The notes below the pieces were generated by a model. The model saw nothing but the letters and a program-made list of their open reading frames with translations. It was not told where the DNA came from and made no database searches. A program made the position numbers and the translations under genes. This document shows positions 7,888-17,082 of a stretch of DNA of 34,189 nt, in pieces. The first letter of the stretch is position 1. Each line of letters begins with the position of its first letter. Source of the DNA: Paraburkholderia lycopersici (GTDB lineage Bacteria > Pseudomonadota > Gammaproteobacteria > Burkholderiales > Burkholderiaceae); contig NZ_FMYQ01000046.1 of the NCBI RefSeq assembly GCF_900096975.1, positions 1-34,189 of the forward strand, given 5' to 3'.

Positions 7888-9390
7888 ATGAGTCAACCTA
7901 TTGTCGACAAGCCGTCCGCCACGAGCGGTCCGCAGCCGTCGAAGCCGCAGGCTGCCGGCGGCGGTCCGGATACCCGCAAGCTAGGCCTGCTGCTGCTGAG
8001 CGGTATCGTCGTCGGCTCGATGATCGGCGGCGGCGCGTTCAATCTGCCGCAGAACATGGCCGCGGGCGCCGGGCTTGGCGCCATCGCGATCGCGTGGGTC
8101 ATCACGCTCATCGGCATGTTCTTCCTGTCGAACTCGTTCCGCACGCTCGCGGACCAGCGCCCGGACCTGACCGCCGGCATCTATTCGTATGCACGCGAAG
8201 GGTTCGGCAAGTTCGCGGGCTTCGAGATGGCCTGGGGTTACTGGCTCAGTTCCGCGTTCGGCAATGTCGCGTTCGCCGTGCTCATCATGCAGACGCTCGG
8301 CTACTTCTTCCCGTTGCTCGACGGCAAGAACTGGCAGTCGATCGTCGGCGGTTCGCTGCTGATCTGGGCGATGCACTTCATGGTGCTCTCCGGCGTGAAG
8401 CGTACCGCGATCCTCAACACGATGGCGAGCGTCGTCAACATCGTCACGCTCTCGATTGCGATCGTCGTGATCGCGCTGTTCTTCCAGAAAGCGCACTTCT
8501 CGTTCGACGTGTGGGGCCAGCAGCAGCACCTTGGCAGCACGCTCGGGCAGATCAAGAGCACGATGCTCGTCACGTTGTGGGTGTTCATCGGCATCGAAGG
8601 CGCCGTGGTCGTCTCCGACCGCGCGCGCGACCAGCACCAGGTCGGCACCGCCACGTTCATCGGCCTCGCGGTCTGCACGACGCTGTACTTCCTGCTTTCC
8701 GCGCTGCCGTTCGGCGTGATGTCGCAGCATGATCTCGCCGGTTTGCAGAATCCATCTTCGGCATACGTGCTGGAGCACCTCGTCGGACACTGGGGCGCGA
8801 TCTTCGTCGTCATCGCGCTGCTGTTCTCGGTGCTGAGCTGCTGGCTCGCCTGGACGGTGCTCGTCGCCGAGCTGCCCTATGCGGCCGCCAAGGACAACAT
8901 CTTTCCGCGCGTGCTGTCGCACGAGAACGAGCACCATGCGGCCGCGCCGTCGCTGTGGCTCTCCAGCGCGGTGATGCAGGCCATGATGTTCGTCGTGCTG
9001 TTCGCGCACGACGCGTGGATGTGGCTCATCAGCGTCGCCGGCGTGATGATCCTGCCGCCGTATCTCGCGAGCGCCGGTTTCCTGTGGAAGTGCGCCACGC
9101 AAAAGGACTTTCAGGAGCATGGCGGCGAGGGCAAGCGCGCGTCGCTGTGGACGGGCATTCTGGGCACCGTGTATTCGGCCTGGCTGCTTTACGCGGCCGG
9201 TCCGACCTACCTGCTGATGTCGACGATCTTCTTCGTGGTCGGTATCCCGGTGTACTGGTATGCCCAGCGCGAGAAGGACCCGCAGGCCGCCATCTTCACC
9301 GGGCGGGAACGCATGGCTGCCATCGTGCTGCTCGCCGTCGCCGTGATTGCGCTCGTGCTGTTCGCGAAGGGCGTCGTGTCGGTCGGCTGA
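7888..9390 (+). CDS. arcD: Basic amino acid/polyamine antiporter (ArcD/APA family)
   Basis: A 500-residue inner-membrane protein with about 12-13 helices and a polar 30-residue N-terminal tail rich in Pro and Gly. The unwound TM1 loop GSMIGGGAFNLP corresponds to the GSGIF substrate loop of APC transporters such as AdiC. The TM6 motif LWVFIGIEGAVVVSDRA is characteristic of the arginine:ornithine antiporter group. It lies between two decarboxylase genes and upstream of arcABC, so arginine import in exchange for ornithine is the default function; exchange for agmatine or putrescine is a plausible inference. The ribosome binding site is CGGAG, and the next gene begins 38 bp after the stop. Confidence 0.88.
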   Translation: MSQPIVDKPSATSGPQPSKPQAAGGGPDTRKLGLLLLSGIVVGSMIGGGAFNLPQNMAAGAGLGAIAIAWVITLIGMFFLSNSFRTLADQRPDLTAGIYSYAREGFGKFAGFEMAWGYWLSSAFGNVAFAVLIMQTLGYFFPLLDGKNWQSIVGGSLLIWAMHFMVLSGVKRTAILNTMASVVNIVTLSIAIVVIALFFQKAHFSFDVWGQQQHLGSTLGQIKSTMLVTLWVFIGIEGAVVVSDRARDQHQVGTATFIGLAVCTTLYFLLSALPFGVMSQHDLAGLQNPSSAYVLEHLVGHWGAIFVVIALLFSVLSCWLAWTVLVAELPYAAAKDNIFPRVLSHENEHHAAAPSLWLSSAVMQAMMFVVLFAHDAWMWLISVAGVMILPPYLASAGFLWKCATQKDFQEHGGEGKRASLWTGILGTVYSAWLLYAAGPTYLLMSTIFFVVGIPVYWYAQREKDPQAAIFTGRERMAAIVLLAVAVIALVLFAKGVVSVG

Positions 9391-9428
9391 CCGGTGAACC
9401 TGCTCTACGTTACCTTTGGGGGCACCTC

Positions 9429-11780
9429 ATGTCATACGATCGATTGTTTGAATTCCTGTTTTGCTGCGCGGTACCGCAGCCGCAGACGTTCCCGTCGTCG
9501 CGGCTTGGCCGCATCGTGGACGAGCTGGGCCGGCTCGGCTACGGCGTCACGCTGATGTCCACCATCGACGACGCCAGTTTGGCCGTGCGCGGCGACGCCG
9601 CCATTGGCTGCATCGTCGTCGAATGGTCGCTGACCGAGTCCGAAAACGAAGTCGAGGCGTTCGTGCAGTTCGTACGCGAGCGCGGGCTCGACGCGCCGGT
9701 GTTCGTGCTGGCGGAGCGCCACCGTTTGGAGGAGATACCGGTTGGCGTGCTGAGTCAGGTGACCGGCTATGTGTTCGTCGAGGAAGACACGCCCGAGTTC
9801 GTCGCGCGCAATCTCGCGAGCCACCTGCGCACGTACGCGCAATCGCTGAAGACACCGTTCTTCGGCGCCATGGTCGACTACGCGGACGAGGCGAACCAGA
9901 TGTGGACCTGCCCCGGCCACAACGGCGGCGTGTTCTATCAGAAGAGCCCCGTAGGCCGCGCGTTCGTCAAGCATCTGGGCGAAGCGGTGTTCCGCAACGA
10001 CCTCGACAATTCCGTGGTCGATCTCGGCGACCTGCTCGTGCACGAAGGCCCGGCGCTTGCCGCGCAGAAGGCGGCGGCGCGCATCTTCGGCGCGGAGCGG
10101 ACCTACTTCGTGCTGAACGGCACCTCCACGTCGAACAAGATCGCGCTGACCGCGCTCGTCGCGCCCGGCGACCTCGTGCTGTTCGACCGCAACAACCACA
10201 AGGCCGCGCATCATGGCGCGCTGCTGCTCGGCGGCGGCATTCCGGTCTATCTTCCGACCACGCGCAACGTGCACGGCCTCATCGGGCCGATCGACTTCGC
10301 CGCGCTCGACGAGACGAGCATCCGCGAGAGCATCCGGCGCAATCCGCTCGTCGAGGACCCGGACGCGTGGCGCCGCGAGCGGCCGTTTCGCGTCGCGGTG
10401 GTCGAGCAGTGCACGTACGACGGCACGATCTACAGCGCGCAAATGCTCCTCGAAAAGCTCGGACCGCTCTGCGAGTACATCCTGTTCGACGAGGCGTGGG
10501 CCGGCTTCATGAAATTCCACCCGCTTTTCGAGGGCCGTTTCGCGATGGGCGTCGAGGGGCTCGACGCCAGCGCGCCGGGCATCATCGCGACGCAGTCCAC
10601 GCACAAGCAACTAGCCGGCTTCTCGCAGGCGTCGCAGATTCACGTGAAGGATTCGCACCTCGACGGTCAGCGCCGCCAGGTGAGCCACCGGCGCTTCAAC
10701 GAGATGTTCATGCAGCACTCGTCGACGTCGCCGTTCTATCCGCTCTTCGCGTCGCTCGACGTCGGCGCGCAAATGATGCGCGGACGTTCGGGCCAGGTGC
10801 TGTGGGACGACACGATCCGGCTCGGCATCGAAATGCGCAAGAAGCTGCGTGCTTTGCGGCGCGAGTATGAGGCCACGGAGACGGATCCGGCGCGCCGCTG
10901 GTTCTTCGACCCGTTCGTGCCCGACCTCGTGCCGGCGGCCGAGGGCGCAGCGGGCGAACCGCGTCACTGGGAAGACGTCTCGACCGACGAACTCGCGTCG
11001 GACCCACGCTACTGGGCGCTCGAGCCCGACGCGCGCTGGCACGGCTTCGGCGCGCTCGCGCCGGGCTATGCGATGACGGACCCGAACAAGCTGACGCTGC
11101 TCACGCCGGGCTTCGACCGCGCGACGGGCCGCTACGCCGGGCATGGCATTCCGGCTTCGGTGCTCGCGCAGTTCCTGCGCGAGGCGCGCATCGTGCCGGA
11201 AAAGAACGATCTGAACAGCATCCTGTTCCTGCTGACGCCGGGGCTCGAATCGTCGAAGGCGGGTACGCTGCTGTCGGCGCTCGTGCGCTTCAAGCAACTG
11301 CACGACGACAACGCGCCGCTCGAAGAGGCGATTCCGGCCTTCGTCGCCGCGCATCGCGAACGCTATGCAGGCCTTGGCCTGCGCGATCTGTGCGCGCAGA
11401 TGCACGCGTTCTATCGCGAGCAGGACGTGAGCCGTCTGCAGCGCGAGCAGTTCAGCGCCGAGCATTTCCCGCAGCCCGCGCTGTCGCCGCAGGACGCGAT
11501 GCATGCGCTCGTGCGCAACGACGTGGAGCTGCTGCCGGTCGAGCAGATCGCGGGCCGCATCGCGGCCACGCTCGCGCTCGTCTATCCGCCGGGCATCGGC
11601 GTGGTCGTGCCGGGCGAGCGCTACGACGAGCACGCGAAGCCGATGCTCGACTACTTCCGGATGTTCGAGGAAGCCGGCAACCGGTTTCCGGGTTTCGAAA
11701 ACGAAATCCAGGGCATCTACCGCAAGACCGGAAGCGACGGCCGCACGCGGCTCTATACCTACGTCGTGACCGCGCCTTAA
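9429..11780 (+). CDS. speF: Ornithine decarboxylase (SpeF/SpeC type)
   Basis: A 783-residue PLP decarboxylase paralogous to the AdiA-like enzyme two genes upstream, but of the ornithine-specific branch. Diagnostic blocks recalled from E. coli SpeF are FDEAWAGFMKFHPLFEGRFAM, ATQSTHKQLAGFSQASQIH with the PLP lysine at residue 393, HRRFNEMFMQHSSTSPFYPL and VPEKNDLNSILFLLTP. It should convert ornithine plus a proton to putrescine and CO2. Placed directly before arcA, it can consume the ornithine released by ArcB. The ATG at 9429 gives the normal wing domain; the frame is open upstream to 8955 inside arcD, but that is a shadow. Confidence 0.87.
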   Translation: MSYDRLFEFLFCCAVPQPQTFPSSRLGRIVDELGRLGYGVTLMSTIDDASLAVRGDAAIGCIVVEWSLTESENEVEAFVQFVRERGLDAPVFVLAERHRLEEIPVGVLSQVTGYVFVEEDTPEFVARNLASHLRTYAQSLKTPFFGAMVDYADEANQMWTCPGHNGGVFYQKSPVGRAFVKHLGEAVFRNDLDNSVVDLGDLLVHEGPALAAQKAAARIFGAERTYFVLNGTSTSNKIALTALVAPGDLVLFDRNNHKAAHHGALLLGGGIPVYLPTTRNVHGLIGPIDFAALDETSIRESIRRNPLVEDPDAWRRERPFRVAVVEQCTYDGTIYSAQMLLEKLGPLCEYILFDEAWAGFMKFHPLFEGRFAMGVEGLDASAPGIIATQSTHKQLAGFSQASQIHVKDSHLDGQRRQVSHRRFNEMFMQHSSTSPFYPLFASLDVGAQMMRGRSGQVLWDDTIRLGIEMRKKLRALRREYEATETDPARRWFFDPFVPDLVPAAEGAAGEPRHWEDVSTDELASDPRYWALEPDARWHGFGALAPGYAMTDPNKLTLLTPGFDRATGRYAGHGIPASVLAQFLREARIVPEKNDLNSILFLLTPGLESSKAGTLLSALVRFKQLHDDNAPLEEAIPAFVAAHRERYAGLGLRDLCAQMHAFYREQDVSRLQREQFSAEHFPQPALSPQDAMHALVRNDVELLPVEQIAGRIAATLALVYPPGIGVVVPGERYDEHAKPMLDYFRMFEEAGNRFPGFENEIQGIYRKTGSDGRTRLYTYVVTAP

Positions 11781-11801
11781 CCGCTTCGAAACCGCTTCGA
11801 A
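11780..11801. repeat. Tandem 11-bp duplication before arcA
   Basis: ACCGCTTCGAA occurs twice head to tail immediately after the speF stop codon, leaving about 20 bp to the arcA start. Each copy contains the palindrome TTCGAA. No function is evident. Confidence 0.7.
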
Positions 11802-11820
11802 ACTCAGGAAAAAAACGATC

Positions 11821-13044
11821 ATGACTCTGGGCGTTCATTCCGAAGCCGGCAAGCTGCGCACCGTGATGGTGTGCGCGCCGGGCCTCGCTCACCGCCGGCT
11901 CACGCCGGCCAACTGCGGCACGCTGCTGTTCGACGACGTGATCTGGGTCGACAGGGCGATCGAAGACCATCAGACCTTCGTGCGCGTGCTGCGCGAACGC
12001 AACGTGGAAGTGCTGGAATTCCAGCATCTGCTGGCCGAGGTCTGCCTCGACACCACCGCGCGCGACTGGATACTCGATCGCCGCATCACCGAAGAGGAAG
12101 TGGGTACCGGCATGCTGCGCGAGCTGCGCCTGTGGCTCGAGTCGATGCCGGCGCAACAGCTCGCCGAGGTGCTGATCGGCGGCGTCGCGAAATCGGAGCT
12201 GCCGTTCGACGCGCGCGGGCTCTTCGGCGGCTATCTGGAGCGGTCGGACTTCGTGATCCCGCCGCTCGTGAACCTGATCTTCCAGCGCGACCCGAGTGCG
12301 TGGGTCTACGGCGGCGTTACGCTGCATCCGATGTTCTGGCCCGCGCGCCGCAAGGAGACGCTGCTGCTCGCGGCCGTCTATGCGTTCCATCCGCGCTTCG
12401 CGGGCAAGGTCCGCACGTGGTGGGGCAGCCCCGACGTCGATCACGGCGCGCAGACGCTCGAAGGCGGCGACGTGATGGCGATCGGCAACGGCGTGGTGCT
12501 GATCGGCATGGGCGAACGCTCGAGCCCGCAGGCCATCACGCAGGTCGCGCGCGCGCTCTTCGCCGGCAACGGCGCGAAGCGCGTGATCGCGTGCCAGTTT
12601 CCGAAGTCGCGCGCGTCGATGCATCTCGACACCGTGTTCTCGTTTCTCGACGTGGACTTCGTCAGCATCTATCCGGACGTGGCCGACGAAATCCGCTGCA
12701 CGAGCCTCTATCCCGGCGACGAACTCGGCCAGATCCGCTACGAGCGCCACGACGGCAAGTTCCTCGAAGTGGTGGCGAGCGCGCTCGGCGTCGGCTCGCT
12801 GCGCGTGCTGACGACGGGCGGCGACCGTTACGAGAGCGAGCGCGAGCAATGGGACGACGGCAACAACGTGCTCGCGCTGGACCGCCGCGTCGTGCTCGCC
12901 TACGACCGCAACACCTACACGAACCGCAAGATGCGCCAGGCCGGCGTCGAGGTGATCGAGCTGCCGGGCGGCGAGCTTGGCCGCGGGCGCGGCGGCAGCC
13001 ATTGTCTGAGCTGCCCGGTCGCGCGCGATCCGGTCGCGCTTTGA
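11821..13044 (+). CDS. arcA: Arginine deiminase
   Basis: A 407-residue guanidino-modifying enzyme that hydrolyses arginine to citrulline and ammonia, the first step of the deiminase pathway. Readable active-site blocks are NLIFQRDPS (FxRDP), QTLEGGDV (EGGD), HLDTVFSFLD, and the catalytic cysteine near residue 395 in GGSHCLSCPV. Length and motif order match bacterial ArcA. The ribosome binding site is CAGGAAAA before the ATG at 11821. It is followed 37 bp later by arcB. Ammonia release raises cytoplasmic pH, complementing the two decarboxylases upstream. Confidence 0.95.
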   Translation: MTLGVHSEAGKLRTVMVCAPGLAHRRLTPANCGTLLFDDVIWVDRAIEDHQTFVRVLRERNVEVLEFQHLLAEVCLDTTARDWILDRRITEEEVGTGMLRELRLWLESMPAQQLAEVLIGGVAKSELPFDARGLFGGYLERSDFVIPPLVNLIFQRDPSAWVYGGVTLHPMFWPARRKETLLLAAVYAFHPRFAGKVRTWWGSPDVDHGAQTLEGGDVMAIGNGVVLIGMGERSSPQAITQVARALFAGNGAKRVIACQFPKSRASMHLDTVFSFLDVDFVSIYPDVADEIRCTSLYPGDELGQIRYERHDGKFLEVVASALGVGSLRVLTTGGDRYESEREQWDDGNNVLALDRRVVLAYDRNTYTNRKMRQAGVEVIELPGGELGRGRGGSHCLSCPVARDPVAL

Positions 13045-13081
13045 GCACGCTCCATCCTGGACTGGATAACGAAACCTCATC

Positions 13082-14083
13082 ATGTTCAACGTACACAACC
13101 GTAGCTACCTGACGCTGATCGACTACACGCCGCGCCAGATCCACTACCTGCTCGACCTGTCGCGCGACCTCAAGCGCGCGAAATATACGGGCACCGAAGT
13201 GCCGCGCCTCACCGGCAAGAACATCGCGCTGATCTTCGAGAAGACCTCCACGCGCACGCGCTGCGCGTTCGAGGTCGCCGCGCACGATCAGGGCGCGCAC
13301 GTCACCTACATCGACCCGACCGGCTCGCAGATCGGCCACAAGGAGTCGATGAAGGACACGGCCCGCGTGCTCGGCCGCATGTACGACGCGATCGAGTATC
13401 GCGGCTACGGCCAGGCGATCGTCGAGGAACTCGCGCAGTATGCGGGCGTGCCTGTCTACAACGGACTCACCGACGAGTTCCACCCGACCCAGATGCTCGC
13501 CGACATGCTGACCATGCACGAGCACAGCGACAAGCCGCTGCACGAGATCGCGTATTGCTACATCGGCGACGCGCACAACAACACCGGCAACTCGCTGATG
13601 ATCGTCGGCGCGAAACTCGGCATGGACGTGCGCCTGTGCGCGCCGCGGCGCCTGTGGCCGCAGGACGAACTCGTCGAGCAATGCCGCGCGATCGCCGCGA
13701 AAACGGGCGCGCGCCTCACGCTGACCGAGCATCCCGACGAGGCCGTGAAGGGCGCCGACTTCATCTACACGGACGTGTGGGTCTCGATGGGCGAGCCCGA
13801 GGAGAAGTGGGGCGAGCGGATCCACGCGTTGCTGCCGTACCAGGTCAATGCGGCGCTGCTCGCGAAGACCGGCAATCCTCGCGTGAAATTCATGCATTGC
13901 CTGCCGGCGTTTCATGACGCGCATACGGTGGTCGGCAAGCAGATCGCGGATCGTTACGGCCTGAACGAAGGCGTCGAAGTCACCGACGAGGTGTTCGAGT
14001 CCGACGCGTCGATCGTCTTCGAGCAGGCCGAGAACCGGCTGCATACGATCAAGGCCGTGCTGGTCGCGACGCTCGCGAGCTGA
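13082..14083 (+). CDS. arcB: Catabolic ornithine carbamoyltransferase
   Basis: A 333-residue carbamoyltransferase that phosphorolyses citrulline to ornithine and carbamoyl phosphate in this context. Motifs in order are the carbamoyl-phosphate loop STRTR (EKTSTRTRCAFE), HPTQ (DEFHPTQMLADML), and the ornithine site HCLPAFHD near residue 272. The length of about 333 matches catabolic enzymes such as Pseudomonas ArcB, whereas the anabolic ArgF is usually nearer 305. Position between arcA and arcC supports the catabolic assignment. arcC starts 12 bp after the stop. Confidence 0.95.
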   Translation: MFNVHNRSYLTLIDYTPRQIHYLLDLSRDLKRAKYTGTEVPRLTGKNIALIFEKTSTRTRCAFEVAAHDQGAHVTYIDPTGSQIGHKESMKDTARVLGRMYDAIEYRGYGQAIVEELAQYAGVPVYNGLTDEFHPTQMLADMLTMHEHSDKPLHEIAYCYIGDAHNNTGNSLMIVGAKLGMDVRLCAPRRLWPQDELVEQCRAIAAKTGARLTLTEHPDEAVKGADFIYTDVWVSMGEPEEKWGERIHALLPYQVNAALLAKTGNPRVKFMHCLPAFHDAHTVVGKQIADRYGLNEGVEVTDEVFESDASIVFEQAENRLHTIKAVLVATLAS

Positions 14084-14095
14084 AGGGGGCAACCG

Positions 14096-15073
14096 ATGCG
14101 TATCGTGGTCGCACTCGGCGGCAATGCGCTGTTGCGGCGCGGCGAGGCGATGAGCGCCGCGGCGCAGCTGCAAAACGTGAGACTGGCCGCCGCGCAGCTG
14201 GCGGGCGTGGCCGAAGGCAACGAGCTTGTGATCGTGCACGGCAACGGCCCGCAGGTGGGGTTGCTCGCGGCGCTGTCCGGGCAGGCGTCGCCCGCCGAAC
14301 GCTTTCCGCTCGACGTGCTCGACGCCGAGACCGAAGGCATGATCGGCTATCTGATCGAACTGGAGTTGCGCAACCGGCTACCGGCATCGCGCCCGTGCGC
14401 GACGCTGCTGACGATGGTCGAGGTGAGCGCGGACGACCCGGCCTTCGGGCGGCCCGACAAGCCGGTCGGACCGATGCTCGCGCAGGCGGCGGCGACCGAG
14501 GCGGCGCGCGTCAACGGCTGGGCGGTCGCCGCGGACGGCGACGGTTACCGTCGCGTCGTGCCGAGCCCGCGTCCGCTGCGCTTTCTGGAGATCGAGCCGG
14601 TGCGCGCGTTGCTCGCGCGGCAGGCGATTGTCGTCTGCGCGGGCGGCGGGGGGATTCCGGTTGCGCAGACGAAGGACGGCCAGCATCGCGGCGTCGAGGC
14701 GGTCGTCGACAAGGACCGCAGCGCGGCGCTGCTCGCACGCGAGGTCGATGCGGACCTGTTCGTGATCGCGACCGACGTGGCGGGCGTCTATCTCGACTGG
14801 GGGAGGCCCGGCGCGCGGCTGGTCCGCCGCGCGTCGCCAGAGGCGCTTGCCGCGCTGGATTTCGCGGCCGGATCGATGGGGCCGAAAGTCGAGGCCGCGT
14901 GCGACTTTGCCCGCGGCTCCGGACGGCGCGCGGCGATCGGCGCGCTCGCGGACATCGAGCGGCTCGTCGCGGACACCGCCGGCACGTCGGTGCTGGCTGG
15001 CGACGCCTTCGTGCTGGAGAACGCTCCGCCGGATATGGCGGGCGGGCACCGAACGGTTGGGAGCGGCCGATAG
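14096..15073 (+). CDS. arcC: Carbamate kinase
   Basis: A 325-residue amino acid kinase-fold enzyme that transfers phosphate from carbamoyl phosphate to ADP, producing ATP, CO2 and ammonia, the energy-yielding step of the pathway. N-terminal VVALGGNALLRRGE, the VHGNGPQVG loop and the central VVCAGGGGIPV are the family hallmarks; VDKDRSAALLA and GSMGPKVEAA follow as expected. The GAAGGGGGC stretch supplies a ribosome binding site. It is the last gene of the arginine cluster; no clear intrinsic terminator follows in the 190 bp before the convergent lipoprotein gene. Confidence 0.95.
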   Translation: MRIVVALGGNALLRRGEAMSAAAQLQNVRLAAAQLAGVAEGNELVIVHGNGPQVGLLAALSGQASPAERFPLDVLDAETEGMIGYLIELELRNRLPASRPCATLLTMVEVSADDPAFGRPDKPVGPMLAQAAATEAARVNGWAVAADGDGYRRVVPSPRPLRFLEIEPVRALLARQAIVVCAGGGGIPVAQTKDGQHRGVEAVVDKDRSAALLAREVDADLFVIATDVAGVYLDWGRPGARLVRRASPEALAALDFAAGSMGPKVEAACDFARGSGRRAAIGALADIERLVADTAGTSVLAGDAFVLENAPPDMAGGHRTVGSGR

Positions 15074-15263
15074 GGGCCCTGGCGCGTCGGTGGAAATCGA
15101 TGTCGTCCGCGCGTAGATGGCCCTCGGCGGTCATGCCGTAGCGGCGAGCGACGGTAGCCGATTGCGCTGTCGCCCCATGCCGCGCGAGGGCGCGGTCGCC
15201 TTTGCCTTCGCCTGAGCGGTCTTCGCGCCCCGACGTTACGATCCGGATGCCTCGCGGTTCGAC

Positions 15264-16016
15264 TCACGACTGCACGAGAACGCGGCCCGATGCATCGAGC
15301 AGTTGCGTATGCAGGATCTGCAGCTTGACCCGGTTCGATGCGGGATCGGCGTCCTGCGCGAACGCATAGAGGCGCACCGTGAGCGGCCGGTAGTGGCTGC
15401 GCATTTCCTCGATTGCGCGGGCCGCCGCTTCATCGTCGACCTTGATGAAAGTGTGATCCGCGCCGTTCGTATATTCGACCGTGTAGTTCGAATTGTCGAA
15501 GAAATACTGATACGAGCCGGGCTGCGCGACGTTCGTCACCTGGAAACCCTTGCGCGTGAAGTCGTAGGCGTCGAGCGATGCGCCCGGCGCGTTGAGCACC
15601 ACGTAGCGGCTGTCCTTGGCGGCGGCGATCGCAGCGTCGATGCGCGGCTTGAGCGCCTTGAGCAGATCCTGCTTGCGGAAGCTGTCGCCCGTCGTCTGGT
15701 AGTCGCGCGAGTACGACTGGGCGATCTTGTCGTAGTCGGCCGGCAGGCTCGACAGGCCGTAGTACAGGAACATCACCTCGTTGCCGCTGTCGATCGTGCG
15801 GAAGTCGGCGAGCGCGCGCGAGGCGTCGCCGTTCGGCAGCGACTTGTCGGCGATCTGCTTTTGCGCGGCGGGCGAGGCGAGATCGGTGAGATTCGCGGCG
15901 GGTGCCGATGCGGGAGCGGCGGCCTGCGTCGAATCGCTGGACTTGCTGCAAGCGGACAGGCCCGTGATCGCGGCGAGGGCGGCGAATGCGACGAGCGTGC
16001 GGATTGACGGTTTCAT
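15264..16016 (-). CDS. Putative lipoprotein of unknown function
   Basis: A 250-residue protein with a lipoprotein signal: a basic start MKPSIR, a hydrophobic segment and the lipobox LSAC, putting the lipidated Cys near residue 23. An Ala/Pro/Ser-rich linker (about 30-42) is followed by a mixed alpha/beta domain with repeated Tyr-rich segments (YDKIAQSYSRDYQTTG, YQYFFDNSNYTVEY). I do not recognise the family with confidence; it may belong to a DUF of Gram-negative lipoproteins. The ATG at 16014-16016 places the signal at the N-terminus; the open frame to 16220 would bury it. It lies 82 bp after the zinc-ribbon gene and probably shares its transcript. Confidence 0.75.
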   Translation of the reverse strand: MKPSIRTLVAFAALAAITGLSACSKSSDSTQAAAPASAPAANLTDLASPAAQKQIADKSLPNGDASRALADFRTIDSGNEVMFLYYGLSSLPADYDKIAQSYSRDYQTTGDSFRKQDLLKALKPRIDAAIAAAKDSRYVVLNAPGASLDAYDFTRKGFQVTNVAQPGSYQYFFDNSNYTVEYTNGADHTFIKVDDEAAARAIEEMRSHYRPLTVRLYAFAQDADPASNRVKLQILHTQLLDASGRVLVQS

Positions 16017-16098
16017 TTCGTGAGCCTCGAATGGATATGAATAATTAGAATGCCGAATCAAGATGGCGGCATGAATTTCGCAACGTGTTGCCCGCGGT

Positions 16099-17040
16099 TT
16101 ATTTCGCTCGATAGCGCATGACGCCACGTACCGCGAGAAACACAGAAGCAGCGAGCGCCAGATAGAAGCCGAATCCGAAGGAAAGCGCCTTGAACATTTC
16201 GGCGGCGAGTTCGCGTGCATATCCGCTGGCGAGCTGCGACACCTCGTCGTTACCGCCGGCGAGCGCGCTCATCGCCGTGGAAATTTTCCAGTACAGTCCC
16301 GCCGCAACGGCGAGGCCGAATGCGAGCGGACTCGCGAGCCCGAGCCACAGCCGCCGCGCATCGACGAAGAAGGGCGCGACGCACAGCGCGAGCGACGCCC
16401 ACGCGAGCAGCCCGTAAAAACCCGCGCTGCCGCGCGTCGCGCCCTCGAGTCCGGCAATATCGTTCATCGAATGCAGCGCGCGCAACATGTCGTAGAACGT
16501 AAGGCCGATGCTCGACACGGACGTGATGCGGATCGAGATCGTGTCGAAGGCGAACCAGCCGAGCGCGAGCAGCGCGATCGCCGCGAGATTCGCGTAGCCG
16601 ACGCGCCCGACGAACGCCGTCGCCACGGGCGCGCCCGTGCTGCGCAGACGCGCGAGCGTGTGCGTGGCGACTTCGCGTGCCTCGTTCACGGCCGCGTTGA
16701 GCGTTTCCTGCTGCTGCGCGGCCTCGCTCACCGCGCGAACGTCGATCAGTTCACCCGCGGGGGAGAAGCGCGCGTCGACGGCCATGTTCACGGCGGGCGC
16801 AACGTCGCTGCGCCAGTGCGACTCGAGCGAGAACGGATATTGACGGCCGTCCGCGGACAGCAGGCCGTCGCCCGCCGAGGCGTCGCGCAGCACGCGCGCG
16901 CGGCGCGCGATCGCCGCATCGAACGACGCGGCCGCTGGGGCGGCGCCCGGCGCGGCCGCGATTGACGGCACGCCGCAAGCGTCGCAGACGGCATGATCGG
17001 CGCTCAGCGCCGCGCCGCAATGTTGACAGGCATTCGACAT
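16099..17040 (-). CDS. Zinc-ribbon membrane protein
   Basis: A 313-residue protein with an N-terminal zinc ribbon: CQHC near residues 5-8 and CDAC near 19-22, the CxxC...CxxC pattern of the zinc-ribbon superfamily. An Ala-rich linker leads to a soluble segment containing WRSDVAPAVNMAVDARFSPA. The C-terminal half has about four membrane helices (ANLAAIALLALGWFAFDTIS, LLAWASLALCVAPFFV, LASPLAFGLAVAAGLYW, FGFYLALAASVFLAV). The layout implies a cytoplasmic zinc domain on an inner-membrane anchor. Function unknown; it sits between two lipoprotein genes on the same strand, suggesting an envelope-associated set. Confidence 0.75.
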   Translation of the reverse strand: MSNACQHCGAALSADHAVCDACGVPSIAAAPGAAPAAASFDAAIARRARVLRDASAGDGLLSADGRQYPFSLESHWRSDVAPAVNMAVDARFSPAGELIDVRAVSEAAQQQETLNAAVNEAREVATHTLARLRSTGAPVATAFVGRVGYANLAAIALLALGWFAFDTISIRITSVSSIGLTFYDMLRALHSMNDIAGLEGATRGSAGFYGLLAWASLALCVAPFFVDARRLWLGLASPLAFGLAVAAGLYWKISTAMSALAGGNDEVSQLASGYARELAAEMFKALSFGFGFYLALAASVFLAVRGVMRYRAK

Positions 17041-17082
17041 GGGAGGGGGTCTCCGAACGTTGATCAGGGGTGACGTATGGGC

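Noticed and set aside
5504..9120. Minus-strand open frames of 266-396 codons antisense to adiA and arcD
   Set aside because: Same GC-driven effect; their composition is low-complexity Arg/Ala/Asp and the opposite strand holds clear enzymes.
11452..14239. Long minus-strand open frames (548 and 525 codons) antisense to arcA, arcB and arcC
   Set aside because: They are Arg/His/Ala-rich shadows of well-supported genes in very GC-rich DNA, with no domains.
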